The notes under the pieces: model-generated
What the model was told of the DNA's origin: nothing
The model's database searches: none
Seen by the model: only the letters and a program-made list of their open reading frames with translations
Part shown: positions 13,901 to 38,309 of the stretch, piece by piece
Numbering within the stretch: position 1 is the stretch's first letter
Layout of the letters: every line of letters starts with the position of its first letter
Assembly: GCF_027596085.1 (NCBI RefSeq)
Contig: NC_072467.1
Coordinates: forward strand, 2,653,361-2,717,360
Origin: Anoplopoma fimbria
Lineage: Eukaryota; Chordata; Actinopteri; Perciformes; Anoplopomatidae
Length of the DNA: 64,000 bases
Direction of reading: 5' to 3'
Program-made: the position numbers and the translations under genes

Positions 13901-16900
13901 GAAAAATACATTTCACTAAAATAAGCCACCATTAGCCATCGGTCATGCTAGACCACTGGATATATTTACGATATTTACGATGTATGAGGATTCTGTACAT
14001 GTTAAGCAATCACAAGACAAACTATCTTATGGGATCTTTTTGTTTTCTAAGGGACTTCCAATGGGATTAAGTGAAAATGTTGCTAAGTGTCTGTTTTAAG
14101 GGCTTTTCCCTGCTGTTAAAATTGAGGTCAGACGATCAGAACAAAGTAAAACAGACCGAGGGATACCCAAGGTTTCTCTTTTACACCCATAACAAATGGC
14201 CGATAAGACAGTAGCACTAATTACCATTACAGTAATGTTGAGGTTTTTTTCAAAAGCGTCCCTTTAAGTGCTTATTCTATGCAGCCAAAGATAGCGATCG
14301 AGTCTAAACCACGTCAGGCAATAAGCCATAAAGCTGCAGGACTGCACATCTGATGTTATCCCGCTGCAACCAGTTGAGCGTAAACTTGGCTCTGTGATTC
14401 AAAATTGGTATTTTCTGCTGCCTTCCTCTAAACAGATGGCAGATAAAGAAAGGAACCTGTTGCTTTGCAGTCTTTCCATGGAGTGACACAAACACATGGA
14501 GGTAAATTCCCTCATTTCATTTTTTGTTAGTTTTTTAGTTTAATTTCAAACATTTTGCTACAAGAATTGAATTGTTTGTGTCTTTGAACATTGTACCTAC
14601 TGAATGATTCCACATTACACAAACAAAAACAGAAGAAACCTGAAAACACGATCACAACTGAACATGAACATGATTTGCTTGTATAAAAATGTTTTGTTAA
14701 TCATTATGAACATTTTGGGTGCATCTTGTTCTGCAGCCGTCCATCTGGGGAACACATCCTGTACATCAACAGCAGCCGTATATTCATGGCCCTCATAGGG
14801 TAGTTCATTAAACTTTTAGAGACCCCTTGATCTTTCATCTAGTATAATAGTCAGAACAACATTTATATTTACACACAATAAATATTGATGTTCAAATTAC
14901 AGCTCCCATAAAATGTACTGAAGATATTCATGACCCCAGAGGATGAGCCCTTTTCATTTTAATCACTGCCTGATCTTTCCTCTATCCCCACCCTCAGGCC
15001 AAGCTGTCTCATGGTCTGATTGGCAGATTTCTGAGATATAAACACTTTTTGATTTGAATGACTAAACTTTCCGCTTGCAAACTTTTTTAATTATCTCAAA
15101 GTTTAGCAAAATCATTACTATTTGTGTTACGTTCTTCACTTTTGTATTGTGGGGTGTCTTAAGGTCCATTTGCTCTATCTAATGTGTCTGTCTATTTAAA
15201 AGAAAATGCTCCATCATGTCCATCAAAAGAAAATTAATAATTACCTTTTATAAATAGTTTATTAGAAGTTTTAAAACATTTTTAAGAAAAGATAGCGGTT
15301 GACCAGAACAAGTTATTTCTAAGCATTTTTCAAAGGTTTTCTTAATTTAAAAAAAAGAAAAATAAATCTGATTAATTGATGAGGACAATTATTGTTAGAT
15401 GCATTCCTATAGTTTTGTTTAAAGTGCACAGTGAGTGTACACAGATTGGGTTCAATTATCTACCTGTCTATCACAGCACCTCACTAGATCACCACAGTTG
15501 TACCCTAAAGCACTGTTCTTATTCTTCACTGTACTTATTCTTCACGGTTTTTCACGAGTTCATTAGCAGTCATCCTCAATCCTCCAGCATGGGTCAGCAC
15601 CATTCAGAGCTTTGTGTCTCTTGAAAAATGTCAATATAAACACGTAGAAAAAAATATCAGAATGACATATTGTAGATGAACTGTTTAACTTGATAGTGTT
15701 AACACTACGAACATAAGTGACACCATCGATGAGGAAAAGGACGATCATGATGACGGTATTCTAAACTGAGGAATAGAATAAAGACACAGTACATGTTGTC
15801 TGGGTCACTCAGTGATGTTTTTCTCTAGACTCACTTCAGTAAATAGACTCGAGTTATTGTGCGATAGACACATTGAAGTACAGTATTTTCTATTTGCAGT
15901 TAATGAGAAACATGCATACAGTGAATGCATCCATTTCTTAAAAGCTGCTAACTGGTTCAGTTGTATACAAGCTGCGTCTTAGAGCAGTGTTGTCATAACA
16001 TAAACCAGATGCTTTTTTTGGGCTGGAGTTTTTGACAAAGAAACACCTCTTTGGCAAATGACTTTTAGCTCAGTGGAGTAAAACGTGGAGTAAAACGTTA
16101 TATAACAGTATAACAGCTGAAAAGGAGACGAAAACATGGTTGAGTTGCATCAGTTAAAGGAATCATTACACGCTGATTAAAGAAATAACAGTGTTTTGAA
16201 TGATACAAGTGGCTTTGCTCCGTCTGTAACCTATGCAGAGTGTGGCAGGATTGCAAGAGAATTACTTACACCCTGTTGTGGTCCTTCCCCTGGCTGTTTG
16301 GGTTTGGATGTGTCCCAGACAAAAGCCCGTCCAAATGAGATCAATGTGTGGGCATTCTCCAACAGCTCCACAGCTCTGCAGCCTGAGAGGAGGAATAAAA
16401 AAAGAGTGGCCACAAAGGACGCTTATGCATGAGAGGAGCAAAAATCTTGTTTATGCCAAATCACACATTCACAGTATCAAGGGATATATTTCAGGTGGAA
16501 CAATTCTTCATACATTACATCAGATTTTGATTAAGCAGATCCGCCCATATATTGGCAGTATGTAAAACTCTGCATAATGGAGATATGCATGACTCCGGAT
16601 GTGAATTTTGAGGTTTTTTTTGCTGTTAATCTTGTCAAAGTGACATATCCAGGCCATTGGGAAAGTGCAAAGGATTGCCTTATGCCTTTACAGCTCGGTT
16701 AGGATAGTGCCCCTAATTGTATCACAGCTAATTACAGCGTGGCAAAAGCTGTGTAATAAGAAGCGGGGGTAATGATCCATTACAACTGAGGAAGATCATC
16801 AGGGCTTCCAACACCTAGTGGGCTTTCTCGGTGCTGTGGTTGTAAACATATAATAGTTTAATGGCGGGACAATTTGGAAGCAGCTGGAGGCAAAGCAGGC

Positions 16901-17929
16901 GAGGCAGCTGTTTCAGTTCAGACTGAAGAGGGGAAGGGGGGGGGACGACGACACTGCAAACCACAACACTGCAGTAGCATAGAGCTCAGCACAGTGCGAG
17001 CACACACGCACAAACTCATGCACACACACTTATTTATGTACGTAAACAGCACACTCAATAACGTAGTGAAAATAGTAAAACTGCAGCTTCAAAAAAACTA
17101 AAACAGAGACGGTTCAAAATGGCAATCTGTGTTTAAATCAGGGGGTATAATGCAGAGAAGATGAGCTTCAAAAAGAGAATATTATTTATCACACAGTCAA
17201 AACATTAAATACCCAAAAATCTTACAAGACCATCACATTGTTGGGAGTTTGTGTCTTTTGTCTGGTGAAACCATTGTCACCTATCACTGTTGATAAAACA
17301 CATGACAATGGAGGTATTGCTACTAAGATTAAATCCAAATGCAGTTGTAGCTTGGCACAGCTATAACTGCAGCTTATTGTGGTGTTCAAGCTGGTGATAA
17401 CAAATATAGTATTCATAGGTTAAAGTAACAACAATTTATTCCAAAGGGAAACTTTAGGATCTACAGCACCATCTACTGGCAGCAGACATATTTTAGGTCT
17501 GTGGTGGCTGAAAACATACCCCAGGTCCACAAGAAAAACCGTCTCTCACATTCCCCTGCCCACAAGCTTAGAAACTGTAATTTTGTGGCTTGGGCAAACG
17601 GTTTTACTCGGTCAAGATGACTGAGGTTTTATGCTCCAGCTGATGTCAGTTGCTCAGCATGAATCTGTCCTGTATGTTGTTGCCCTTTGAAACAATGGAC
17701 ATTAAAAATATAATTTAGTGCTTTTGGAAACTTTGGCCTTGGCTGATTAGAAAACAATAACGTTAGAATATAAGATGTCTTCCTGCTGTCTGCACGACCT
17801 GCAGGGTGTGATTATAAACAATGGCGCTGACGGTGGTGCCGCTCTGTTCTCAAGTGGAGAGCCACTTGCATTCACTCTCAGTCCGAGCACATATTGTACA
17901 CAGAACAGATTTCTTTTGGCACCTGTGCA
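10957..17929. other. Gene-free AT-rich sequence
   Basis: No exon with matched splice sites was recognised on either strand. A short (AC)n patch near 12642-12657 and an imperfect (AT)n patch near 12961-12980 are present. The 110-codon open frame at 16233-16565 overlaps two other frames and has no recognised similarity. Confidence 0.45.
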
Positions 17930-17951
17930 AACACACACACAGACACACACA

Positions 17952-18037
<86 letters not shown>
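17930..18037. repeat. (CA)n microsatellite
   Basis: About 108 bp of AC repeat. Two CAGA-type interruptions near 17940 and 17950 mark the older left end, followed by about 87 bp without interruption. It creates long His/Thr and Cys/Val frames that are not genes. Confidence 0.98.
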
Positions 18038-18039
<2 letters not shown>

Positions 18040-18875
18040 ATCATAACACCTTTTTTTAATCATGTGGCTCTGGAGAAGCTCATACAGAGACAGTGCTGTT
18101 ATTGGAAAAGACAGTTTGTAATTTATACTCGCTTTCCTAATTTTTTTTTCTTTAACAAAGATTCATACTAACATACATAAAACCTGCTGACGTCCTTGAA
18201 TATCTGCAAAAAAAAAATAAAGACAAGAGATTACCCCTCAGTGGCTTGGTGATGATATATTGTTGGATCTATACTGCAAAGAGTCAAATCAGCAGTAGTT
18301 TTTGGAAATGTTATTCCAACCCCAGATGCTCCAAAACTGACATACTGAAGATGGAATTAGAGGCACTTTTCATCTCATGCTGTGACATGGCAGGGAAATC
18401 CTAAAGAAACCCGTGACAAGGTTTAATTCACAGCCCTTTGCTCCGATAGATAAATGGCGTGTACATCCTCACGATAACAAAGCACAGGAGATGAGCGAGT
18501 AGCGAAGGTGCAGGGAGGCTAACAGCTGCACTGCTTCACCTACTGCAGTAAGTGAACATACACGCTCTTCCTTCGGGAGCTTTACTTCTATTTTTTGAGT
18601 GATTATGAAAAATATGGTAACACTTGACCCGTGAATGTGACAAATAGGGAGCAGACTCTGCCTACAGCTGTGAACAATTACAAACAGTGGATGGAATGCT
18701 TCTCCGTTGCTGCTCTCAGGAATGTGCATCATTGCCCTTTGTCCTCTGAACAAATTGGGGGGAAAGACTATTCAAGCCACTATAATCCAGGTTTTAGGAG
18801 TGTTTTTAAAGCTTTACATTCTGTGGCCTGATACCAATCTTGACACCTGGGAAAATGCCAAAATACCAAGTTGCG
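18038..18875. other. Gene-free sequence
   Basis: I see no coding exon. The 94-codon minus-strand frame at 18469-18753 and two short plus-strand frames overlap each other and have no recognised similarity. Confidence 0.4.
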
Positions 18876-19100
18876 TTGGTAACACTTTATTGTAAGGGTA
18901 AATTAATTATTATTGATTCAAGCGTGTCTTAATGCATGAAATGTATTTTATCATGAATGTACAATGATTAATAGTATCTCATGCATGAGATAATGCAAGA
19001 ACAGTACGTTGATTAATGCAGCAATGTATCATCATCATGTCTGAGTTATTAATGATGTTCATGTCTTCTTCATAGGTAAGTCGGTCATTTAAGGGACAGG
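18876..19100 (+). repeat. Dispersed repeat beginning GGTAACACTTTATTGTAAGG
   Basis: The opening motif is the start of a widespread vertebrate/fish non-autonomous repeat (consensus GGTAACACTTTA..., from memory). The interior is rich in AATGCATGA and TCATGCATGAGA palindromic words. The matching inverted right end was not found, so the copy is truncated or diverged and its right boundary is a guess. Confidence 0.5.
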
Positions 19101-19469
19101 CCAAAATTATCAGTCAACCATGTATTCTGTGGGAAAATGTTGCTTTGGTGGCTTTGAATTATCAATTAAGATTTATAAAATATGTTATTTATCAGTGTTA
19201 AAGATGTATCTGGTCACCAAATTATTCAAAGAGCCATAAATATGATGAAGTCATTAAAAAGTAATGCTTAGTTAATCATGATTACAATATTTGGAACTCA
19301 ACAGAATAAATGTGAACTTCTGTGACAAGTCAGTTTTTAAATTATAAAGGACTAAACATAGACATACACAAGTTTAACTTTTCTTAAATAAATGTATGTG
19401 TTTACTGCACACATTTGAAACATATGAAATACTTCAAATTCTGAATTAGTTTAAGTTGAAGTGGAAGTA

Positions 19470-19920
19470 TGAAAATGTTTAAATTGTAGTTAAAAATGAA
19501 GTGCTGAACTGGCAGTAGAACAGTCAGAAACTGTAAGCACTGACTGAAGTTGAAGTATCAGTTGAATATAAGCGCTGAAAAAAGAGACCAAGTGTCAGGC
19601 GAAGCATTGCGGATGCATGTGGCACTAGAAAAACGTATTGTCAGTTCAAGTGTATACAATGGTGAATGGCAATGTCAGTTAAAGTGTCAGCTGAACTTAA
19701 AGCGCTGCAACCAGTCGAAGTAAATCGTGAATCAACAGAGAAAGTAAGAGGAGCTGAAGAAGCTTTTTTTAAGTTAAAAGAAGACTTGAAAATGTTTGAA
19801 GTCAAAGTGAAAGCAGTGAAAGGAATTAAAATGTCAATTGAAATGAAAGCGTTGAATGCAGTTATAATGTCAGTAGTGTGTGCACCGTACAGTGTCAAAA
19901 TGTCAGTTGGTATGCAATCC
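19470..19920 (+). repeat. Decayed minisatellite-like tandem repeat
   Basis: A unit of about 25-35 bp, resembling TGTCAGTTGAAGTGAAAGC followed by GCTGAA, recurs in degenerate form: ATCAGTTGAATATAAGCGCTG near 19557, GTCAGCTGAACTTAAAGCGCTG near 19685, GTCAATTGAAATGAAAGCGTTG near 19832 and GTCAGTTGGTATG near 19903. The repeat keeps a Lys/Glu/Val/Ser-rich frame open at 19666-19959 and an opposing frame on the minus strand. Both frames are most simply a by-product of the repeat. Confidence 0.7.
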
Positions 19921-19930
19921 CAGGTGGGAA

Positions 19931-32362
<12,432 letters not shown>

Positions 32363-32368
32363 TTTATT
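32363..32368 (-). terminator. lysmd4: Candidate poly(A) signal for lysmd4
   Basis: The minus strand reads AATAAA here, about 600 bp after the lysmd4 stop codon. A weaker ATTAAA occurs nearer the stop at 32616-32621. Either could set the 3' end; the sequence alone does not decide between them. Confidence 0.4.
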
Positions 32369-32971
32369 CTTGTTAGGCAAAAGTTTAAAAATATATATTA
32401 ATCTATTGGGACAGATATCAAGAATGCGTCAATCTATGACACTGATATGATGACACTTGTTGATGTGATGATACTGGCAACAGGCACTGGTGGAAAGGCA
32501 AGTTGTGTTAAAGAACAGCAATGCCTACAGAGCCATTGGTTTTTTTTTCCCCACACAGAAATACATTTTATATTTCCACGTACTATTCAACCTGAGGAAC
32601 TTCAAGACACAACCGTTTAATATCTGAGATTAGGGAAAGAAGGAGGAACTGTGCTCCCAACAAACAACTGTTTTTCAAACCAAAGGATCTCAGATTTCAG
32701 GGAACTGTAATCAATGAAAGCAGTTTGATAAAATCTTAGTGTCTTAAATTGTCAAAATGAGGACAGTGCAGCGATTTCCCTTCAAGACAATCATTGAAGT
32801 ATCTGCCTCAAACATAGTTATTAAAACAGTTTTTTACAGTATAAAATAAAAAAGGTAAAATTCGCTGACACATTGCACAATTTAAATGTTAGATATGGCT
32901 TTAACTTGATGGTCACTCACTTCCATTAAACCATCAAACGGCACAGTTTAAAAATAATTCCTGTTTCTGCA

Positions 32972-33871
32972 CTAGCCTGGTTCTTGAAAATGCTCCAGTC
33001 CTTTTGTATCAAGGCCTGTCCCCGAGGAGTTTGAAGAGGTGGTGGATAACTGTAAAGCACCACTATCACTAACTTCTCCATTATCTTTTGTCTTGAAATA
33101 AATAACGTAAAATAATGGCAGGACGATGCCTATCAGGAGCATGGCAACAACGGCGTTCCACCACTGGATGCCCCAGTCTGCACCGTGACTGGTCAGGCGC
33201 TGCCCTCTGAAACCAAACCTATGCTGTTTCCCCGAGTTATCCAAGAAGACGTCATCTTGTTCGTTCGTGGTCTGAATCAGTTTCTCGATATCGTGGTCCA
33301 CCTCCATCAGAAAGTCTGTGACCTCCTGCAGATGTGGTACGGCTCTGTCTCGGTCCGGAGGCTTCACTAGTGTGGTGGATGGATGTGGCATTTCTTCTTG
33401 AGGGTCGCTTGGGTTTGCGTACATGTCCGTTAAAAAGCTGTGTTTCTGAACAGGTATTTTGATAGATTTCAACGCGAATAAATCTTGTTCTTGCATCAGG
33501 TTGTTCACCCGCTTTATATCTGCCACCTGTTGACAGAAACAGGAATGTCAACACTTAAAAAGATCAACAACAGAAATGTTTTCAGTGACTTTAAAAGACA
33601 TCTTTACCTTGCAGCCGTATTGCAGTGCAAGCTTGTTGAGGTTGTCGCCGTCTAGCACCTCACGCTCCAGCAGCTGGATGTTCCTCAGTCTGTCCTGCTC
33701 CTGATCTTGGAAAACCCACGGCCTCATCTCCATGACATTGAGCTCCTCGTCATCTGAGGATGCAGTAGACTCATTGGGCCTCCTATTGAACATGTAAACC
33801 TGGCCATCTGCACTGGCGTGGACGTCCACCGGGGCCTGGAAAGCCTGTGAGATGTGCTCCCCCCGCCGCAT
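32972..33871 (-). CDS. lysmd4: LysM and putative peptidoglycan-binding domain-containing protein 4, two coding exons
   Basis: Seen: the coding exons are 33871-33608 (88 codons) and 33526-32972 (184 codons plus TAG), joined by an 81-bp phase-0 intron with a GT donor at 33607 and an AG acceptor at 33528-33527. The product is 272 residues. The start MRRGEH... was chosen because it aligns with the short N-terminus I know for vertebrate LYSMD4, and because the exon opens just upstream at 33885 after an AG acceptor. There is an acidic Ser/Asp/Glu stretch at about residues 37-45. The LysM domain spans about residues 67-114 (LLEREVLDGDNLNKLALQYG..., ending IKIPV), and the intron falls inside it after QYGCK. 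A GADWGIQWWNAV motif at about 203-214 leads into one membrane segment at about 211-232, followed by a Ser/Thr-rich tail. Known: LYSMD3 and LYSMD4 are single-pass membrane proteins with a LysM fold, and the role of LYSMD4 is poorly defined. The juxtamembrane block and ALQYGCKVADIK favour LYSMD4 over LYSMD3. No break or frameshift is seen. Confidence 0.94.
33527..33607 (-). other. lysmd4: lysmd4 intron between the two coding exons
   Basis: This is an 81-bp GT-AG intron in phase 0. The donor reads AAG|GTAAAG on the minus strand. The acceptor follows a pyrimidine-rich stretch ending TCAACAG. It divides the LysM domain between GCK and VADIK. Very short introns of this kind are common in teleost genes. 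Confidence 0.93.
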
Positions 33872-33885
33872 GATGAAGCGCCAGA

Positions 33886-35030
33886 CTGTAAGGAATGTCC
33901 AAAGTCCAACATTAAAGGTTACAATCAAAAACCTTTTTAAAACCCAATTCAAATATATATATATGCCTTGTGTAATGCAGCAGGGTTTCTCATGTTCTTC
34001 CTATTATGTGTGTTTTAGCAAAGACTTAAAAGTAAAATTTAAGGACTTCGTCAGTCAAAGTAAAATGAACATGAAAATGTTCAAGAGTCTCAGCCATTGG
34101 CACACGATCATTGCCTCGTAGGAAGTGCAGTTGCTGAATACTAAAGGAAGGCAGCAACTGAACAGTAAGTTTAACACAAAACTACATTTATCGACACATA
34201 GAAAAATAATTGTGTCAAATGTCGGATGAGCTTTTCTATGGGAGCCCAGCATTCATGTTAAATAATGTCTTAACCTAACGTTAGGTCCCACAGTGGGTAT
34301 CAATCTCACCCGTCATGACTCTACAGGACCCCATGACAGGTGACACCATTCTCCAGCCCTGACCTAATGTAGCTTTAATCTAACTCACCCCAACTCAAGA
34401 GCAGATACTTTCGACTTGATCTGGCCTCATATCTAAATGATATCTGTGTAGGCTTAACTGCAAATGGCTTGAAAAGGCCAATTTATCTGAATGTCTTTAG
34501 CTTGGTCAATTTCCCAGCAACCCTCTCTTGTGTTTCTCTAATTGCACCAGTCTAGAAAAAGACTTTCATGTCCTAGTCATGCCCCTTTGACCTGTCTTAC
34601 CAAAGAAGGAGAACATGGTTTTAATTTGACGTACAATGTGAGTATTGCACAAGACTTCATACAACTTATTGGGAAGGTAATTTGTGCTCACATTTTTATT
34701 TTTTTTGAAGAGGAACTGCTTAACACATGTTCACTACGACTGGTTGGTTTGGTTTACATGTGCACAATGGCTCCTTTTTTTTTTTAGGAGACGTTCAAGT
34801 GTAGTTGTGAATTATAGCTTCCACGCAAACGTTGTTTAAACGTGTGACGTCACTCAGTAACTATGCATAAACGTTTCATTTGAATTCAACAGGTTATCAA
34901 CAGGTATGTGGTTCATTAAAAAAAAAAAAACTACATATATGCGTAATTCCAAACTGGCATATTTAATTTTTAATTAAAAAGTTAAAGATGCGTTGATTGA
35001 TTCTGTATTAATCAATTCTGACGTCATCGT
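33886..35030 (-). other. lysmd4: Probable 5' intron of lysmd4
   Basis: The first coding exon of lysmd4 is preceded by a good AG acceptor (33887-33886), so at least one upstream non-coding exon is expected. This AT-rich stretch contains no repeat that I can name and no coding block. A short poly(T) run lies near 34773-34784. The donor site is not settled; candidates on the minus strand lie near 34593 and near 35277. Confidence 0.45.
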
Positions 35031-35450
35031 TTTGAAAGTTCGGCCAACATGACTCACAAATCATGTCGGTGCTGGAAGTTACCGAGGAGCACTTGAAGGC
35101 AGCACGAACGTTAGCCATCAGCTAATGCTAACGGAAGCTAATGCTAGCGAGTGAGCGTGTGACGTTAAAGCCAGTGTTCGGCGCCATAGTTACAGCTCCC
35201 AAAGTAGCTCCTGTGATTGACACCGATACATACTACTGTCAAGATGTATAAACCCGGACTACGCTCTCCATATCGTACCTTATACAAAAGTTTGAGCACA
35301 CAGCAGTCCTCCCCAGCTGGGTTTGCTACCATTACAACAGCAGCTGGTGGAGCTAGCTGGCTACCGGTTAGCCTTCTTCTTCTTCGTGGCCTGTTTACAG
35401 TTGACAACACAAGAGCATTACTGCCACCCATTGCTCTGGAGTGGAACAAC
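35030..35450. promoter_or_regulatory. CpG-containing island, probable lysmd4 promoter and first exon, possibly bidirectional
   Basis: This patch stands out from its AT-rich flanks by frequent CG dinucleotides, for example around ACGTCATCGTTTTGAAAG just before it and AGTGTTCGGCGCC inside it. It sits about 1.2-1.6 kb upstream of the first lysmd4 coding exon, at the expected position for its transcription start. A usable minus-strand donor (AAG|GTACGA) lies at about 35277. The frames that stay open on both strands here match nothing I know and are probably untranslated. Without transcript data the start site and the bidirectional activity are inference. Confidence 0.4.
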
Positions 35451-35499
35451 AGCAAATAAATAAATAAATCCAAAGGACCCTCATTCAAAGTTTAAATGA

Positions 35500-35605
35500 A
35501 CTGATTTAATTATTATTATTGTGACACTCGGAATGCTTGTTCTTATAATTAAAATAATAATTATTATAAAATTATAATAATATATATTATAATATAATTT
35601 CAATA
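35500..35605. repeat. AT-rich low-complexity tract
   Basis: This is a run of TTATTATTAT, AATAATAATTATTATAAAA and TAATATATATTATAATATAA words with almost no G or C, just outside the CpG-containing island. It may be simple-sequence expansion or a repeat remnant. Confidence 0.75.
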
Positions 35606-35662
35606 TGGACACTCCTGCTGCTTAAAGGCAGGCAAAGGTTTTCCCCTTTATGTGACCGTTAC

Positions 35663-35965
35663 CTATTCACATTCATTACATTACATTACATTACAGTCAT
35701 TTAGCAGACGCTTTTATCCAAAGAGACTTACAGGAAGTGTATTCAACATAGGTATTCAAGAGAACTACTAGTCACCAGAAGTCATAAGTGCATCTCCTTT
35801 CTTAAACAAGCATCTTAAAGCATAAACCAGAGCAAAAGTATAGTGCAGAGGCAAATTACTACGAAAACAATAATTGCAACAGACTAATACGAATATAATA
35901 AGTGCTACAAACTACTACGAAAAAGGATAAGTGCAGTAAACAAGTACGAACTGATACACATTCAC
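35663..35965 (-). repeat. Dispersed fish repeat with (CATTA)n end
   Basis: It begins CATTCATTACATTACATTAC, followed by CAGTCATTTAGCAGACGCTTTTATCC. It then has a body with recurring ACTACGAAAA...ATAAGTGC words (near 35858, 35918 and 35932). I know this combination as a common teleost interspersed repeat. The poly-(TGTAA) 3' end would be at the left, so the element reads on the minus strand. The right boundary is approximate. Confidence 0.68.
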
Positions 35966-36254
35966 ACATTGCACCATTGAAAGTGACATTTTTTATTCTG
36001 ATTCCACCACAGTCATACCGTTCGTGGTCCTTAACCTGATACACATATCTGATGTATGGTAACACGACTCAAACAGTGAATTCAATATCTGTAAATCTTG
36101 TCATTTAATATGAATCCACAATTCCAACGAGCAACAGCTAGACCACGTAGTTATTATAAATGTTGCTTCAAAACATGCAAAACTCACAGTTGATCAAAAC
36201 TAACTTGCTGAAGAGGCCATGGCTGAGTAACATTGTTAAAAACATTTTTGTTGT

Positions 36255-36626
36255 TGCTCTACACTAAAAATGTACCCTTGACAATAGAAACCTGTGCAAT
36301 ACATTGCACATTGCACTGTGCAATAATGGTTAAAAAAGTTAAAAGTAGTTGAAATAGTTGTTGTTTTTTTCTCTGTCTGTAAATATAGTATTTCAGTTAT
36401 TGTTGTTTTTTCTACTGTTTTTTTTATTGCTTATTTATAATACTTGTTTTATTTTATTTTTATTTTCATTTTTTATTTTATTTATTTTTTTATCTTATTT
36501 TTTATTTTATTTTTAGCTTGTCTTCTTCTGCTATGTCTCTTGTGTGCACTTTACTCTGCGCTGTTGTAAGTCTGCAAATGCGGGACTAATAAAGGATTAT
36601 CTTATCTTATCTTATCTTATCTTATC
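36255..36626 (+). mobile_element. Retroposon 3' end with (CTTAT)n tail
   Basis: It contains TGCACTTTACTCTGCGCTG, then GCGGGACTAATAAAGGATTA running straight into six CTTAT-type units (about 36597-36626). This layout is characteristic of the 3' end of a fish LINE-type retroposon (recollection). No reverse-transcriptase frame remains; the copy is 5'-truncated. The left boundary is uncertain because of the intervening T-rich low-complexity stretch (36361-36515). Confidence 0.6.
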
Positions 36627-37800
36627 ATATATTTTAGAAAATATCATCACTATAGAGTTTCTTCTCTTAGTTCTAAAACTCTCATCTTAAAACGGAGGTG
36701 AATGTTATAAATATAGTATATAAAGAATTCCCGTTTAGGGTATTTTCTTTTTAAGCTCTCTATGCTTATTAATATTAAATAACCAAAAAAGCTCCTCTAT
36801 GCCTGCCATCTGTTGGTAAAAAGTCATCATTACATCTCGTCTATGCCACAGAAGCATAAGGGCTGTCCATTTTCTTCCTCTCCGCTATCTGTCCCAGCAG
36901 AATACAAGTAGTGGTGAGGCATCAACAGCACACCTTGGGCTGAGAGGATGCTAAAAAAGTGAATATTGGGGACCTCAGGGAAAGAACCTCAGAGGTTTTA
37001 GAAAGGTCAAGGTAGTGGTGGTGGCTTCTTTGACCGCTAGATGGTGCTATTGATCTTTCGTATCTCCTCACATTAGTATAAAGATGCTCATCTGCTTGTC
37101 AGATGGAACTAATGAAAGAGGTTTTTGGGCATGTGGCAAAAAAAATAATTAATTCCACTCTGTTTTTAATTGCTATTGTTAAAAGGTATGGAAAAGCAAA
37201 TTTGGTAGTTTATCTGAAAATATTACAGCCAAGGTTAATCGCCTGATGAATGCCAGCACAAATATAGAGTAGAATCAAGAATATCCTCAAGCATGGCCAG
37301 ATTGTTCAAAGATACTATGAACTCAAATATTACCTTAATTTCTATTTGACAAAATAGTTTACTGCAATATTTAACATAACAACCCAAGATTTGCCAGTAA
37401 CTAAAACTGGTACCCTGCCATAGGAATAATTCTCTGAAAAAAACTAATTTACAGAGCCCATAACAAACTGGAATTATTCACCCCTAAATATATTCCTAAT
37501 AAAAAATAAATATTTTTTCTTTATTTCAAAAGAATATGCAGATGCATTTATTGCCATGCAGAGGACATACTGAATAGGAGGTAGCTCTGTGTTAGTCTTT
37601 AATATTATATTATATTAATATCATATTTTTTATTCTAATACATATTTATGTTTTTTTTTAATTATATGTACTGTTCGGACTGACTTTGAATTGTATATGA
37701 ATCTACTTTTATGCATATGCAATGAATGTTTATCATGTCATGTGTTAGGTGTGCTATGTACATATAATAGGTATGTTGGGTGTGCCATCATCATGTTATG
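36627..37800. other. Gene-free AT-rich sequence
   Basis: I see no coding exon and no RNA gene. GATGGTGCTATTGATC and GCCATCTGTTGG words occur (near 37041 and 36806), but the flanks show no element boundaries. Confidence 0.4.
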
Positions 37801-37804
37801 TGTT

Positions 37805-37903
37805 ATGTATTTTATGTCAGGTGTAGACCCCAGGTAGATTAGCTGTTTGCCATGGTATCACCTAATGGGGATCCTTTAAATAAACAAATAAAAAAAAAAA
37901 AAA
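37805..37903 (+). mobile_element. Retroposon 3' end with poly(A) tail
   Basis: GACCCCAGGTAGATTAGCTG followed by CTAATGGGGATCCTTTAAATAA and an A-rich tail ending in a run of 14 A resembles the 3' end of a teleost LINE (GACCCCAGGAAGAGTAGC...AATGGGGATCC, recollection). Only the 3' untranslated part is present. An ATTTTATGT-rich stretch to the left may belong to it. Confidence 0.65.
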
Positions 37904-38309
37904 TCTTTCCCGTATCCTATATGACAAATTCTATCAAGAAGCAAGATGTGAACCCCACAGAATGTAGCCTATCCCTTTAAATAAAGATGTTCTAATCAGC
38001 TCAATTACACTGCTATACACAAGGACATGTTGTACTGACCTGTGTACACATCTATTTAAACACCATGTAAAACTTTGACCAATACAATTTACCCCACGAT
38101 AGCCTCGTTTATCTTAAGTGAAGATTTATCTACAGCAGCTAATGCCAGCTCATGAAATAAAAACTCATGCAGAATGTTAATTTTTACACAGGTTTTGAGG
38201 GATTATACAAATAAATACACAGAAAAAAAGTTCAGTTGTAGATACAGCATTTACACTTTAATAGAAAACACATGGCACTGTACTATGTGGCTTAATACAT
38301 TTGGCGGAA

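Noticed and set aside
17747..18171. Cys/Val and His/Thr frames up to 116 codons
   Set aside because: They are products of the (CA)n microsatellite.
33548..33952. Longer N-terminal extension of lysmd4 from an upstream ATG
   Set aside because: The extra residues lie before the AG acceptor at 33887-33886 and the C-terminal residues run into the intron. The family start is at 33871.
35063..35125. 20-codon plus-strand ORF (MSVLEVTEEHLKAARTLAIS) in the CpG-containing island
   Set aside because: It looks like a protein start, but it closes with TAA and has no donor inside it that would join it to the exons at 38860, so I could not support it as a first exon.
35165..35488. 107-codon minus-strand frame upstream of lysmd4
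   Set aside because: It is open on both strands with no family match, and lysmd4 already has a family-consistent start. It is more likely untranslated promoter/first-exon sequence.
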